Shown: piece by piece, positions 1 through 7,041 of the stretch
Layout: each line of letters opens with the position of its first letter
Position numbering within the stretch: the first letter of the stretch is position 1
From: JANRKT01 sp033763355
Lineage (GTDB): Bacteria; Bacteroidota; Bacteroidia; Chitinophagales; Chitinophagaceae
Length of the DNA: 10,174 nucleotides
Assembly: GCA_033763355.1 (NCBI GenBank)
Contig: JANRKT010000347.1
Coordinates: forward strand, 1 to 10,174
Direction of reading: 5' to 3'
Program-made: the position numbers and the translations under genes
The notes under the pieces: generated by a model
Databases searched by the model: none
Told to the model about the DNA's origin: nothing
What the model saw: only the letters and a program-made list of their open reading frames with translations

Positions 1-28
1 ATTTCATCCGTAAGTTGTAAATTCACTT

Positions 29-1051
29 ATGGCCCAGTTTAACCACCGCATCCGGCAGCTTCTTGTTTTAGCTGTTATTTTATTCATCGCTTTTCTTATT
101 GTAAGGGAGTTGTATGTTTTTTTACCGGGGTTCCTTGGCGCCATTACTTTATATATCCTGAGCCGGGCCCAGTACTTCCAGTTGATTTTTGCACGAAAAT
201 GGAAGAAAAGCTGGACGGCGCTGCTGTTTATTTTTGTTTTTCTTGTGCTCATAGGGTTGCCCATTTTTTACGCCATCAAAATGGTTTCTCCAAAAATCAG
301 TTCTGTTTTCAGCCACACAGAAGAGCTGATGATTGGCTTAAAAGCAGTTACTTCAAAAATTTCGCAATACACAGGCGAGGATGTTTTGAATGAAGAAAAC
401 ATAAAAGCGATACAGGAGAAAATTACAACGACATTACCTATATTTTTAAACAGTACGGCCAACATCATCAGCAATATTGTTATCATGTTTTTTATATTTT
501 ATTTTATGCTGGTAAATGGCAAAGAGATGGAAAAGCGGCTGAACTACCTGATACCGCTTAGCGATGAAAATGTTCGTGTGCTGGCTTTTGAAACAAAAAA
601 CCTGGTAAAGTCAAATGCAATCGGCATACCGGTAATATCCATCATACAGGGCGTTACTGCTACCATCGGTTACCGGATATTCGGCCTCGATGATTTTGGC
701 ATGTGGGGGTTTCTTACCGGCGTATTTGCTTTTTTCCCTATTGTGGGCACCATGATCATCTGGGCGCCCCTGGTTATTTACCTTTATTCGCAGGGTATGA
801 ACTGGCAGGGTACAGGTCTGCTGATCTACAGCCTTGCAGTAACCGGTAATGTTGACTACCTGGCCCGCATCACACTGATGAAAAAGATTGGCAATGTGCA
901 TCCGCTTATTACCATTTTTGGGGTAATAGTGGGGCTTGGTTTGTTCGGTTTTATGGGGTTTATATTCGGGCCGTTACTATTCAGCTATCTGATTGTACTC
1001 ATTAAAATTTATACCAACGAGTTTGCAGAAGAAAGCAAAGCTGAGGCATGA
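29..1051 (+). CDS. AI-2E family (PerM/YdiK-type) membrane transporter
   Basis: A 340-residue integral membrane protein of the AI-2E/PerM exporter-like family, whose substrates are mostly unknown (one member exports autoinducer-2, others are linked to Na+/H+ antiport). Hydrophobic segments lie at about residues 11-25, 30-45, 63-83, 145-162, 198-220, 227-253, 263-275 and 293-326. Between the third and fourth is the amphipathic soluble stretch (about 86-140) usual in this family. The C-terminal half carries the most recognisable motifs: FFPIVGT near 235-241, then HPLITIFG at 291-298 and GFMGFIFGPLL at 307-317. Length is normal for the family. The ATG at 29 is preceded by a possible -7 box (TAAGTTGT, 11-18) and no Shine-Dalgarno. 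Its stop overlaps the next start in an ATGA, so the two are probably translated from one mRNA. Family confidence is high; the substrate cannot be told. Confidence 0.9.
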   Translation: MAQFNHRIRQLLVLAVILFIAFLIVRELYVFLPGFLGAITLYILSRAQYFQLIFARKWKKSWTALLFIFVFLVLIGLPIFYAIKMVSPKISSVFSHTEELMIGLKAVTSKISQYTGEDVLNEENIKAIQEKITTTLPIFLNSTANIISNIVIMFFIFYFMLVNGKEMEKRLNYLIPLSDENVRVLAFETKNLVKSNAIGIPVISIIQGVTATIGYRIFGLDDFGMWGFLTGVFAFFPIVGTMIIWAPLVIYLYSQGMNWQGTGLLIYSLAVTGNVDYLARITLMKKIGNVHPLITIFGVIVGLGLFGFMGFIFGPLLFSYLIVLIKIYTNEFAEESKAEA

Positions 1052-1524
1052 TACCTGAATGCACTTTGTTAAGACTCCATTTGCAGCACAAGGTTATACT
1101 GCAGCTTATTGAAGAAATGACTGACGAAGATTTAAACAAACCATTTATTGCAGGCAAATGGTCTGTTTTTGATAATGTTGTTCACCTTGCTGTTTACCAA
1201 CACACTTTCATAAAAAGGATTAAAACTATCGTTGAAGAAAATGAACCCCGCTTTGAAAGATATGTTGCCGAAAATGATCCGCTTTTTGAAATACAGCGGA
1301 AGTTAACTTTTGGTGAAGTATGGAATGACCTGTTGGAGGCCCGTGAAGAGATTGAAAAAGGGTTATTGAAATTATCGATGCAGGATTTGCAGAAAACAGG
1401 GCTCCACCCCGGCTACGGGAAAATGAATGTGCTGCAATGGACAGAGTTTTTCCTGCTGCATGAAGCCCATCATTTGTACACTATCTTCGGTTTATGTGGT
1501 GAATGGCGGAAGCTGAAGCAGTAA
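1048..1524 (+). CDS. DinB-like (YfiT/DUF664-type) putative metalloenzyme
   Basis: A 158-residue soluble protein with the four-helix DinB fold. The N-terminal helix is followed by a GKWSVFDNVVHLA motif (36-48), the usual W-s-..-e-..-H-l signature, and the C-terminal helix has HEAHHLYTIFGL (138-149). His46, His138 and His142 match the spacing of the DinB/YfiT metal-binding triad, so it should bind a divalent metal (seen plus family knowledge). Family members include thiol S-transferases such as bacillithiol or mycothiol transferases and uncharacterised damage-inducible proteins; substrate is unknown here. Its ATG overlaps the permease TGA (ATGA, 1048-1051), which suggests translational coupling. 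No clear terminator follows before the MarR gene at 1600. Confidence 0.85.
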   Translation: MIPECTLLRLHLQHKVILQLIEEMTDEDLNKPFIAGKWSVFDNVVHLAVYQHTFIKRIKTIVEENEPRFERYVAENDPLFEIQRKLTFGEVWNDLLEAREEIEKGLLKLSMQDLQKTGLHPGYGKMNVLQWTEFFLLHEAHHLYTIFGLCGEWRKLKQ

Positions 1525-1575
1525 TGAAGGGGCACAGCGTTTCGTTTTTTAAGAATGCTTTACAACAAAGAAAGA

Positions 1576-1583
1576 TAATTTTG
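1576..1583 (+). promoter_or_regulatory. Bacteroidota-type -7 promoter element of the MarR gene
   Basis: TAATTTTG matches the Bacteroidota primary-sigma -7 consensus TAnnTTTG at all six fixed positions. It ends 16 nt before the MarR ATG, so the leader would be only about 10 nt. No good TTTG -33 box is visible upstream; TTTCG near 1540-1544 is the nearest T-rich candidate and is too far away. It suggests the MarR-GHL10 pair has its own transcription start. Confidence 0.55.
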
Positions 1584-1599
1584 CACAAATTTTTACCGC

Positions 1600-2058
1600 A
1601 TGAGCATCGGAGAGGACATTAACCAGCCGGTTTTCAGGAATGAAAAGCAAAAAGCCACCATTAATATTATTTATACTTATTACTGGATAACAGAAAAGAT
1701 CAAGGCAATACTTGATGAGGAAGATATTACACCCCAGCAATACAACATCCTCCGTATCCTGAAGGGAAGTTTTCCTGTTCCGCTCTCCACCCTCCAGATC
1801 AGGGAAAGGATGCTGGATAAAATGAGCGACACCAGCAGGATAGTTGACCGGCTCATCAGTAAAGACCTTGTCACAAAGAAGATTTGTTCAAAAGACAAAC
1901 GGCTTGTTGATGTAACCATAACCGAAAAAGGAAAAGATTTACTGGAAAAACTGGATAAACGAAATGACGAAATAGACGGGGTTCTTGGCGGTCTGAATGA
2001 AACAGAGCTGTTTACAATAAACAAATTGCTTGATAAAATACGCGGCGCAGAACAATAA
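1600..2058 (+). CDS. MarR family transcriptional regulator
   Basis: A 152-residue winged-helix DNA-binding protein, normal length for MarR regulators, which act as dimers on palindromic operators and often respond to small ligands or oxidation. After an N-terminal dimerisation helix (about 18-40) comes ITPQQYNILRIL (43-54), then the recognition helix MSDTSRIVDRLISKDLV (75-91), and a wing with the family's typical D-K-R (99-101) leading into VDVTITEKGKDLL (103-115). The C-terminal helices (about 116-150) complete the dimer interface. The only cysteine is C96, in the wing; it could in principle sense redox state but that is speculation. The gene lies 12 nt upstream of the secreted GHL10 gene, so the two are probably one transcript. 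What it regulates is not shown by the sequence; autoregulation and control of its downstream neighbour are the simplest guesses. Confidence 0.9.
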   Translation: MSIGEDINQPVFRNEKQKATINIIYTYYWITEKIKAILDEEDITPQQYNILRILKGSFPVPLSTLQIRERMLDKMSDTSRIVDRLISKDLVTKKICSKDKRLVDVTITEKGKDLLEKLDKRNDEIDGVLGGLNETELFTINKLLDKIRGAEQ

Positions 2059-2070
2059 AGTAACAGACAG

Positions 2071-3576
2071 ATGATAAACCCCGTGGCATTCAGAAGAATT
2101 TTGTTTTTTACTGCGTTTTTTGCAGCGGTAAAACTTTCTTTTTCACAGCCCAAATACGAATTCCGTGCGGTATGGATCGCTTCGGTGGATAACATTGACT
2201 GGCCTTCAAAAAAAGGATTGCCTGTGGATTCTCAAAAAGCGGAGTATATCCGCATGCTTGATCTGCACCAGAGAAACGGGATGAATGCTATGATCGTTCA
2301 GATACGCCCTGCAACAGATGCTTTCTATCCTTCCCCGTACGAACCGTGGAGTGAATGGCTTACCGGCCGGCAGGGTAAGCCGCCCGACCCCTATTACGAT
2401 CCGCTTGAGTTCATGATTGGAGAAGCGCATAAAAGAGGGATGGAGTTTCATGCCTGGTGCAATCCCTACCGTGCAGAATTTAAAATTGGTGTGTCATCTG
2501 TTTCACCTGCGCATCCTACCCGCCTGCATCCTGAATGGTTTTTAACTTATGGGGATAAAAGATATTTTGACCCGGGCAATAAAGAAGCGCAGCAGTTTGT
2601 AACCAATGTTATCCGCGATGTGGTGAGGAGATATGATGTGGATGCCATTCATTTTGATGATTACTTTTATCCTTACCGTATTGCTGGAAAAGAATTTCCC
2701 GATGATGCCACATACAGAAAGTATGGAAACGGCTTAAGCAAAGACGACTGGCGCAGGAGCAATGTGGATTCGATTATTGTACTGCTCAGCAGAGCCATTA
2801 AGGAAGAAAAAAAATATTGCCGCTTCGGCATCAGCCCTTTTGGCGTATGGCGAAATAAGGACAAGGACCCGGAAGGAAGCAATACACAGGCGGGCCAGAC
2901 AAATTATGATGACCTCTATGCTGATATTTTACTCTGGCTGCGTAACGGATGGATTGATTATGTGGCCCCGCAACTATATTGGGAGTTTGGCCATCCAAGA
3001 GCAGCATATGAAGTATTGTTAGACTGGTGGAGTAAACACACTTACGGAAGGCATTGTTATATCGGCCTTGGCATTTACCGTGCAGGCAGCGATAAAGCCT
3101 GGAGGGATAAAACACTTTTGCCGCGTCAGATAAAAGCTTTGAGAAATAAAGAAACCGTTCAGGGCGCTATTTATTTCAGCAGTAAATCTTTTTTGCGCAA
3201 TCCTTACGGGTGGAATGACAGCCTTCAAAACAATTATTACAAAGAGACTGCTCTTATTCCACCAATGGAATGGATAGATGGGGAGAGGCCGGAAAAACCG
3301 GATGTAAAAAAAATTAAATACGGCCACTGGAAAATAGCGGCCAAAGAAAGCAAGCAGATAAAAGGCATTGCACTTTATGTATTCGGCCAAAGCGAACTGG
3401 TTACATCGGATAACAAAAAGGTATGGACTCTCTTTCCCCGACAAGACGTGGAACTTGATTTTACAGCAGGAAAAACCGGTGATCCGGCCGGAATAAGTTG
3501 CGGAATGCCGTGCAAATTTGCCGTAAGCATCATCAGTAAAAACAATACAGAAAGTGAACTGGTTCTTTTAGACTAA
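2071..3576 (+). CDS. Secreted family 10 glycosylhydrolase-like protein (GHL10, YngK/DigH type)
   Basis: A 501-residue exported protein. Residues 1-25 form a signal peptide (basic RR at 8-9, hydrophobic core 11-20, cleavage likely after SFS at 23-25). A GHL10 TIM-barrel domain (PF02638 type) runs from about 29 to 340: it opens with EFRAVWIASVDNIDWPS (30-46) and continues with MIVQIRPATDAFYPSPYEPW (74-93), HAWCNPYRAEF (127-137), IHFDDYFYPY (193-202), ISPFGVWRN (254-262) and YVAPQLYWEFG (297-307). Asp190, Asp196, Asp197 and Glu305 are acidic residues in the expected strand-end positions. Residues about 395-500 form a separate beta-rich C-terminal region with a C-x3-C (478, 482 region). The E. 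coli relative DigH cleaves peptide-free peptidoglycan glycan strands, which makes the cell wall a possible substrate, but GHL10 specificity varies and is not established here. It follows the MarR gene by 12 nt, and its stop overlaps the end of the convergent gene on the other strand. Confidence 0.9.
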   Translation: MINPVAFRRILFFTAFFAAVKLSFSQPKYEFRAVWIASVDNIDWPSKKGLPVDSQKAEYIRMLDLHQRNGMNAMIVQIRPATDAFYPSPYEPWSEWLTGRQGKPPDPYYDPLEFMIGEAHKRGMEFHAWCNPYRAEFKIGVSSVSPAHPTRLHPEWFLTYGDKRYFDPGNKEAQQFVTNVIRDVVRRYDVDAIHFDDYFYPYRIAGKEFPDDATYRKYGNGLSKDDWRRSNVDSIIVLLSRAIKEEKKYCRFGISPFGVWRNKDKDPEGSNTQAGQTNYDDLYADILLWLRNGWIDYVAPQLYWEFGHPRAAYEVLLDWWSKHTYGRHCYIGLGIYRAGSDKAWRDKTLLPRQIKALRNKETVQGAIYFSSKSFLRNPYGWNDSLQNNYYKETALIPPMEWIDGERPEKPDVKKIKYGHWKIAAKESKQIKGIALYVFGQSELVTSDNKKVWTLFPRQDVELDFTAGKTGDPAGISCGMPCKFAVSIISKNNTESELVLLD

Positions 3577-3872
3577 TTCTTCTTCCCTTCCATTTTATTT
3601 ACATATTCCAGTGAGCCAAGGCGAAACCGCAAAGGGATATTTGTTGCTTTTTGAAATTGCAGCTCTTTCCGGCAGACAAAACCGAGGTTACTGAAGTATA
3701 CATTGGGGGCAATAGTGTTTACGGGGCTGGTAAAATAAGGTTTCATGAACAATGGCTGAAATGAAACCCGGGCGGGTAAACTGTCCTTAACCGGATTTTT
3801 CAGGGGTTGTGAAAAACTTTTATACACCATTGTTACACATACAACAAGAACAAATAAAAATCGTTGGCGCAT
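3573..3872 (-). CDS. Small secreted hypothetical protein with C-terminal GSLEYVN motif
   Basis: A 99-residue protein with a clear signal peptide (MRQRF, hydrophobic 6-16, cleavage probably after SFS at 19-21). The mature part is about 78 residues and basic. It holds a probable structured core with NLGFVCRKELQFQKAT (62-77) and then IPLRFRLGSLEYVNKMEGK (79-97). I recall this C-terminal block as recurring in small uncharacterised Bacteroidota proteins, usually as 'GFFCK..W..EK.T..PLRFRLGSLEYV..LEGK', but that is memory, not a search. A single cysteine (C67) remains after signal removal. No function can be assigned; an envelope or periplasmic location is the only inference. It converges on the GHL10 gene, the two stop codons overlapping over 3573-3576, and is divergent from rpoN. 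A weak -7-like TAATTTAC (3898 to 3891) lies 18 nt upstream of the start. Confidence 0.75.
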   Translation of the reverse strand: MRQRFLFVLVVCVTMVYKSFSQPLKNPVKDSLPARVSFQPLFMKPYFTSPVNTIAPNVYFSNLGFVCRKELQFQKATNIPLRFRLGSLEYVNKMEGKKN

Positions 3873-3882
3873 GCATTTCAGC

Positions 3883-3912
3883 TTTTGTGTGTAAATTACG
3901 GCCTGATTTTTG
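3883..3912 (+). promoter_or_regulatory. Candidate promoter for rpoN
   Basis: TTTTG at 3883-3887 is followed after 17 nt by GATTTTTG at 3905-3912, which matches the Bacteroidota consensus TTTG-N17..21-TAnnTTTG except for G at the first position of the -7 box. Transcription would start near 3918, giving a leader of about 60 nt that contains the palindrome at 3929-3942. The match is reasonable but the intergenic region is short and AT-rich, so chance is possible. Confidence 0.4.
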
Positions 3913-3928
3913 TGGATAAGGCGCCTTT

Positions 3929-3942
3929 CCTGAAATTTCAGG
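3929..3942. promoter_or_regulatory. Perfect 14-bp palindrome between divergent genes (candidate operator)
   Basis: CCTGAAATTTCAGG is a perfect inverted repeat in the 106-bp gap between the small secreted protein gene (-) and rpoN (+). It lies just downstream of the candidate rpoN promoter and just upstream of the weak promoter of the divergent gene, a position suited to an operator. One half-site-like copy (ATTTCAG) recurs at 3875-3881. A palindrome of this length is expected by chance roughly once per 16 kb per position set, so only its position makes it notable. No specific regulator is recognised. Confidence 0.35.
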
Positions 3943-3978
3943 CCGGGCCCCGTAAAGATAAATGATCCCTGGTTGCAT

Positions 3979-5469
3979 ATGGCCCTGAGTCAAAGTTTAC
4001 AGCAAAAGCTCCTTCAAAAATTGTCTCCCCAGCAGATTCAGCTTATGAAACTGCTGCAGGTTCCTACTGCCAATCTTGAAGTGCGCATTAAAGAAGAAAT
4101 GGAAGAAAATCCCGCTCTTGAGCAGGCTGAAGAAGGGCATGAAGATGAATACACCGAAGATATGCAGGATGAATTCAATAATGATGAGGAAGAGTTTGAT
4201 AAAGACGGAAGCGAGGATGAATACGATAACCTTGACCTGAGCGAGTATGTGGGAGATGATGATGACGTGGCGGATTACCGGACAAGGGATGAAAACTATC
4301 CTGAGATGGATGACAAACCCACCTTGCCCTATAAGGTTGAAACTACTTTTCACGATCATCTCCTTGAGCAATTGGGCATGCTGAAACTGGATGAGAAAAA
4401 TATGAAAATTGCGGAGCAGATCATTGGCAGTATTGATGATGATGGTTATCTGCGCCGCGATACAGCAGCCATTACAGATGATTTGTCCTTCAGGCAAAAC
4501 ATAGATACAGAACCCAGGGAAATTGAAGAACTGATTTTAAGGATACAGCGTTTTGATCCGCCAGGTATTGCCGCAAGAAACCTGCAGGAATGTTTGCTGC
4601 TGCAACTCTTCCGTAAAGAACTGGAAACCGATGACAAAAGCATTCAGGTTGCCATTGATATACTGGAACAGTATTTTGAGGAGTTTACAAAAAAACATTA
4701 CGAAAAAATTCAGAAGGGGCTTAATCTTACTGATGAACAGCTTAAAAGCGCCATTAACCAGATTATAAAGCTTAACCCCAAGCCCGGAGGCAATGTGGGT
4801 GAGGTAAATAAGGCAGAAAGTTATGTCATTCCTGATTTTTTTATTTTCAATAACGGAGGCAAACTGGAGTTAACACTCAATTCAAAAAACGCACCTGATC
4901 TTCGCATCAGCGAAGGATACAGGGATATGCTGAAAGAATACGAGAAAGGAAGTAAAAAAGACAAACGGCAGAAAGAAGCGGTATTGTTTATCAAACAAAA
5001 AATTGATGCAGCCAAATGGTTTATTGATGCCATCAAACAAAGGCAAAACACCCTGCTGGTAACCATGCAGGCCATTATGGATCATCAGCTGGAGTTCTTT
5101 CTTACCGGGGATGAAACCACCCTGCGGCCAATGATATTGAAAGATATTGCTGAAAAAACAAACCTTGATATTTCCACCGTAAGCCGTGTTGCCAACAGCA
5201 AATTTGTGCAGACTGAATTTGGCACCTACCGGCTTAAGTTTTTCTTCAGTGAATCACTGAGTACAGAAAGCGGCGAAGAAGTATCTACAAGGGAGGTAAA
5301 GAAAATACTAAGCGATATGGTAGAGGGGGAAAGTAAAAGGAAGCCCCTGAGTGATGAAAAACTTACCGAGCTGCTTCAGCAAAAAGGGTATAACATTGCC
5401 CGCAGAACAGTGGCCAAATACCGGGAGCAGTTAAATATTCCGGTGGCCCGTTTAAGAAAACAATTATAG
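3979..5469 (+). CDS. rpoN: RNA polymerase sigma-54 factor (RpoN)
   Basis: A 496-residue alternative sigma factor that directs RNA polymerase to -24/-12 promoters and needs AAA+ activators to open them. Region I (about 1-48) is the glutamine- and leucine-rich activator-interaction segment, including LSPQQIQLMKLLQVPTANLE. Region II (about 48-105) is very acidic, with runs such as DEEEFD and GDDDD. The core-binding domain follows (about 112-310), with FDPPGIAARNLQECLLLQL as a typical stretch. Next is the -12-contacting part with a helix-turn-helix, KDIAEKTNLDISTVSRVANS. The RpoN box ARRTVAKYRE is perfect at 474-483. I chose ATG 3979 over an in-frame TTG at 3973 because family members begin a few residues before LSQSLQQKLLQKLSPQQ and only the TTG form adds a stray Met-His. 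The PAP2-like gene starts 3 nt after the stop. No sigma-54 activator gene is in view. Confidence 0.97.
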   Translation: MALSQSLQQKLLQKLSPQQIQLMKLLQVPTANLEVRIKEEMEENPALEQAEEGHEDEYTEDMQDEFNNDEEEFDKDGSEDEYDNLDLSEYVGDDDDVADYRTRDENYPEMDDKPTLPYKVETTFHDHLLEQLGMLKLDEKNMKIAEQIIGSIDDDGYLRRDTAAITDDLSFRQNIDTEPREIEELILRIQRFDPPGIAARNLQECLLLQLFRKELETDDKSIQVAIDILEQYFEEFTKKHYEKIQKGLNLTDEQLKSAINQIIKLNPKPGGNVGEVNKAESYVIPDFFIFNNGGKLELTLNSKNAPDLRISEGYRDMLKEYEKGSKKDKRQKEAVLFIKQKIDAAKWFIDAIKQRQNTLLVTMQAIMDHQLEFFLTGDETTLRPMILKDIAEKTNLDISTVSRVANSKFVQTEFGTYRLKFFFSESLSTESGEEVSTREVKKILSDMVEGESKRKPLSDEKLTELLQQKGYNIARRTVAKYREQLNIPVARLRKQL

Positions 5470-5472
5470 TTT

Positions 5473-6138
5473 ATGCCGGTTCAAACAGCATCTTTTACGC
5501 AGGGCCCCCTGGCTTTTTCACCGCTTACCCGTTTTTTTGCATCATTTGTTTCTGTACTTTTTCATCCGCTGTTAATCAATGTTTTGATGGCGGCTTTTTT
5601 GATTTATTTTCATCCGGCTTATTTCACAGGGTTTGATGAAAAAACAAAATTGCTCAGGTTTCTTACTGTTGTAAACAACAACTTTGTATTGCTGATGCTG
5701 GCTGTGCTGCTGATGAAAGCACTGGGTTTTGTTAAATCCATTTACCTGAAAACACAAAGGGAAAGAGTGGCCCCTTACATTATTGCCGTTACATTTTTTT
5801 TCTGGACTTATTATATATTCAGGAATTTAACTGAAATGCCCCTTGTGATGACGGATATGTGTCAGGGTATTTTCTTTTCTGCGTGTGTGGCTTTACTGCT
5901 GAACAGCTATTATAAAATAAGCATGCATGGCATTGGCGCCGGCGGTTTGATTGGGCTGATGGTGGTGATCCTTTTTAATGGCGGAATGCCCGGGGCTTTA
6001 CCGCTCATCGTTTCTTTTTTAATTGCCGGATTGGTTTGCAGTGCCCGCATGATTGTATCTGATCACAACTGGTTTGATGTAATAACCGGATTTATTGCGG
6101 GGCTGCTTTGCCAGCTTACAGCTGCATGGATAATATAA
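5473..6138 (+). CDS. PAP2-like integral membrane protein, atypical motifs
   Basis: A 221-residue membrane protein with about six hydrophobic segments (roughly 24-47, 68-88, 100-117, 129-146, 155-189 which may be two, and 203-220). The layout resembles type 2 phosphatidic acid phosphatases. KTQRERVAPY (93-102) stands where the K-x6-RP motif belongs, KISMHGIGAGG (148-158) where the PSGH motif belongs, and R192 with SDHNWFDVITG (196-206) where SR-x5-H-x3-D belongs. His152, Arg192, His198 and Asp202 are present, so catalytic residues could be intact. The P and G of the PSGH motif are replaced (ISMH), and the RP of the first motif is degenerate (RVAP). Activity on lipid phosphates such as undecaprenyl pyrophosphate is therefore possible but unproven. 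It starts 3 nt after rpoN and must be co-transcribed with it. Confidence 0.65.
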   Translation: MPVQTASFTQGPLAFSPLTRFFASFVSVLFHPLLINVLMAAFLIYFHPAYFTGFDEKTKLLRFLTVVNNNFVLLMLAVLLMKALGFVKSIYLKTQRERVAPYIIAVTFFFWTYYIFRNLTEMPLVMTDMCQGIFFSACVALLLNSYYKISMHGIGAGGLIGLMVVILFNGGMPGALPLIVSFLIAGLVCSARMIVSDHNWFDVITGFIAGLLCQLTAAWII

Positions 6139-6169
6139 AAAAGAAACCCGGTCTCCGTAGCAGACCGGG
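6137..6169 (-). terminator. Rho-independent terminator of the L,D-transpeptidase gene
   Basis: CCCGGTCT (6147-6154) pairs perfectly with AGACCGGG (6162-6169) across a 7-nt loop. Read on the minus strand the stem is followed by TTTCTTTTTT, a good U-tract; read on the plus strand it is followed by CTTCAAAC with no U-tract. It therefore suits the minus-strand transpeptidase, whose stop lies 32 nt upstream. It may still help to end rpoN-PAP2 transcripts. The U-tract overlaps the last codon of the PAP2-like gene. Confidence 0.8.
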
Positions 6170-6201
6170 CTTCAAACCTAACCATTCTTAAAATCCCACC
6201 A

Positions 6202-6960
6202 TTAACCATTAAGAAGTTTCGACAACTTTAAATATTTTTTATCAGGGTAATAAACAAACAGGCAACTCCCCTTTTTAATAGTATTAATGATTTGCTTGTG
6301 CTCTTTAAGCGGAACAGCCGGGCAGCCATAGCTTCTTCCCAGCAAGCCACGCTTATTCATGTAAGATTCTTCAGCATAATCAGCGCCGTGCATTACCACC
6401 GCCCTGTTATAGGCTTTATCATTAAACCCCTTGTCGTATCCTTTTAAACGAAGTGAATACCCGTTGGAGCCGTAGTACGTGTCTGTTGTTACATAAAACC
6501 CCAAACTGCTTTTATGTGAACCGGCTTTATTGGAAAAACTTTTTGCAAATTCGCCGCCTGATCCCCTGCCATGGGCCACCAGTGAATGAAAAAGCACTTC
6601 TTTATTTTTAAGGTCAATTACAACCAGCCTTTTTTCACCGGAAGATTTTGAAAAATCAACAATGGATAAAATACTGTCTTTATTGAGCAGCCCTTTTTCA
6701 GTTAATTCATTAAACCCTTTAAGCGCAAGCAGAAAAACATTTTTAGAAATCTGGTATTGGTCAGGTCCGATAGATTCATAAATTCTTTCTGCAGCAGAAA
6801 CCAGCTTATCTTCTTTCTTCAGGGAAAGATTTTTTGTGATGTGCAGATATGGAAGCGGTGCGTATCCTGATGAGTGACTTGTTTTTTTACCCGCCATAAA
6901 AAGCGGTAAAAACAAAGCAATGAAGAGTACTATAGGTTTAGGTATGGTACGGGTTTTCAT
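6202..6960 (-). CDS. Secreted murein L,D-transpeptidase catalytic domain protein (YkuD_2 type)
   Basis: A 252-residue exported protein whose C-terminal half matches the YkuD_2-type L,D-transpeptidase catalytic domain (PF13645 type). Such enzymes make or exchange 3-3 crosslinks, or attach proteins to peptidoglycan, in the periplasm. Residues 1-24 from the chosen start look like a signal peptide (basic KTRTIPK, hydrophobic 9-22). No lipobox cysteine is seen. Catalytic features are HG (130-131), SSLGFYVTTD (151-160), VVMHGADY (188-195) and the nucleophile motif GRSYGCPAVP (208-217) with Cys213. I chose the ATG at 6960 because it puts the signal peptide at the very N-terminus; in-frame ATGs at 7005 and 7041 would add 15 or 27 residues before it. 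No convincing promoter was found upstream. Substrate and acceptor cannot be told from sequence. Confidence 0.8.
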   Translation of the reverse strand: MKTRTIPKPIVLFIALFLPLFMAGKKTSHSSGYAPLPYLHITKNLSLKKEDKLVSAAERIYESIGPDQYQISKNVFLLALKGFNELTEKGLLNKDSILSIVDFSKSSGEKRLVVIDLKNKEVLFHSLVAHGRGSGGEFAKSFSNKAGSHKSSLGFYVTTDTYYGSNGYSLRLKGYDKGFNDKAYNRAVVMHGADYAEESYMNKRGLLGRSYGCPAVPLKEHKQIINTIKKGSCLFVYYPDKKYLKLSKLLNG

Positions 6961-7041
6961 CAGATATTGTTTTCTGAAAGCGGGTGATTTAAAAACGGGT
7001 TTCATGTCACTATATTGCCTTTTAATGAATAAAAACAGCAT

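Noticed and set aside
1525..1599. Terminator after the DinB-like gene, suggested by the TTTTTT run at 1545-1550
   Set aside because: No stem of useful length precedes the T run.
1680..2195. A 171-codon minus-strand frame across the MarR gene and the GHL10 start
   Set aside because: Serine- and leucine-rich antisense product with no recognisable domain, lying opposite two well-supported genes.
3973..3978. TTG as the start of rpoN
   Set aside because: It only adds Leu/Met-His ahead of an ATG that fits the family N-terminus.
3997..4497. A 166-codon minus-strand frame inside rpoN
   Set aside because: It is the antisense shadow of a certain gene; its hydrophobic composition comes from the acidic codons of region II read backwards.
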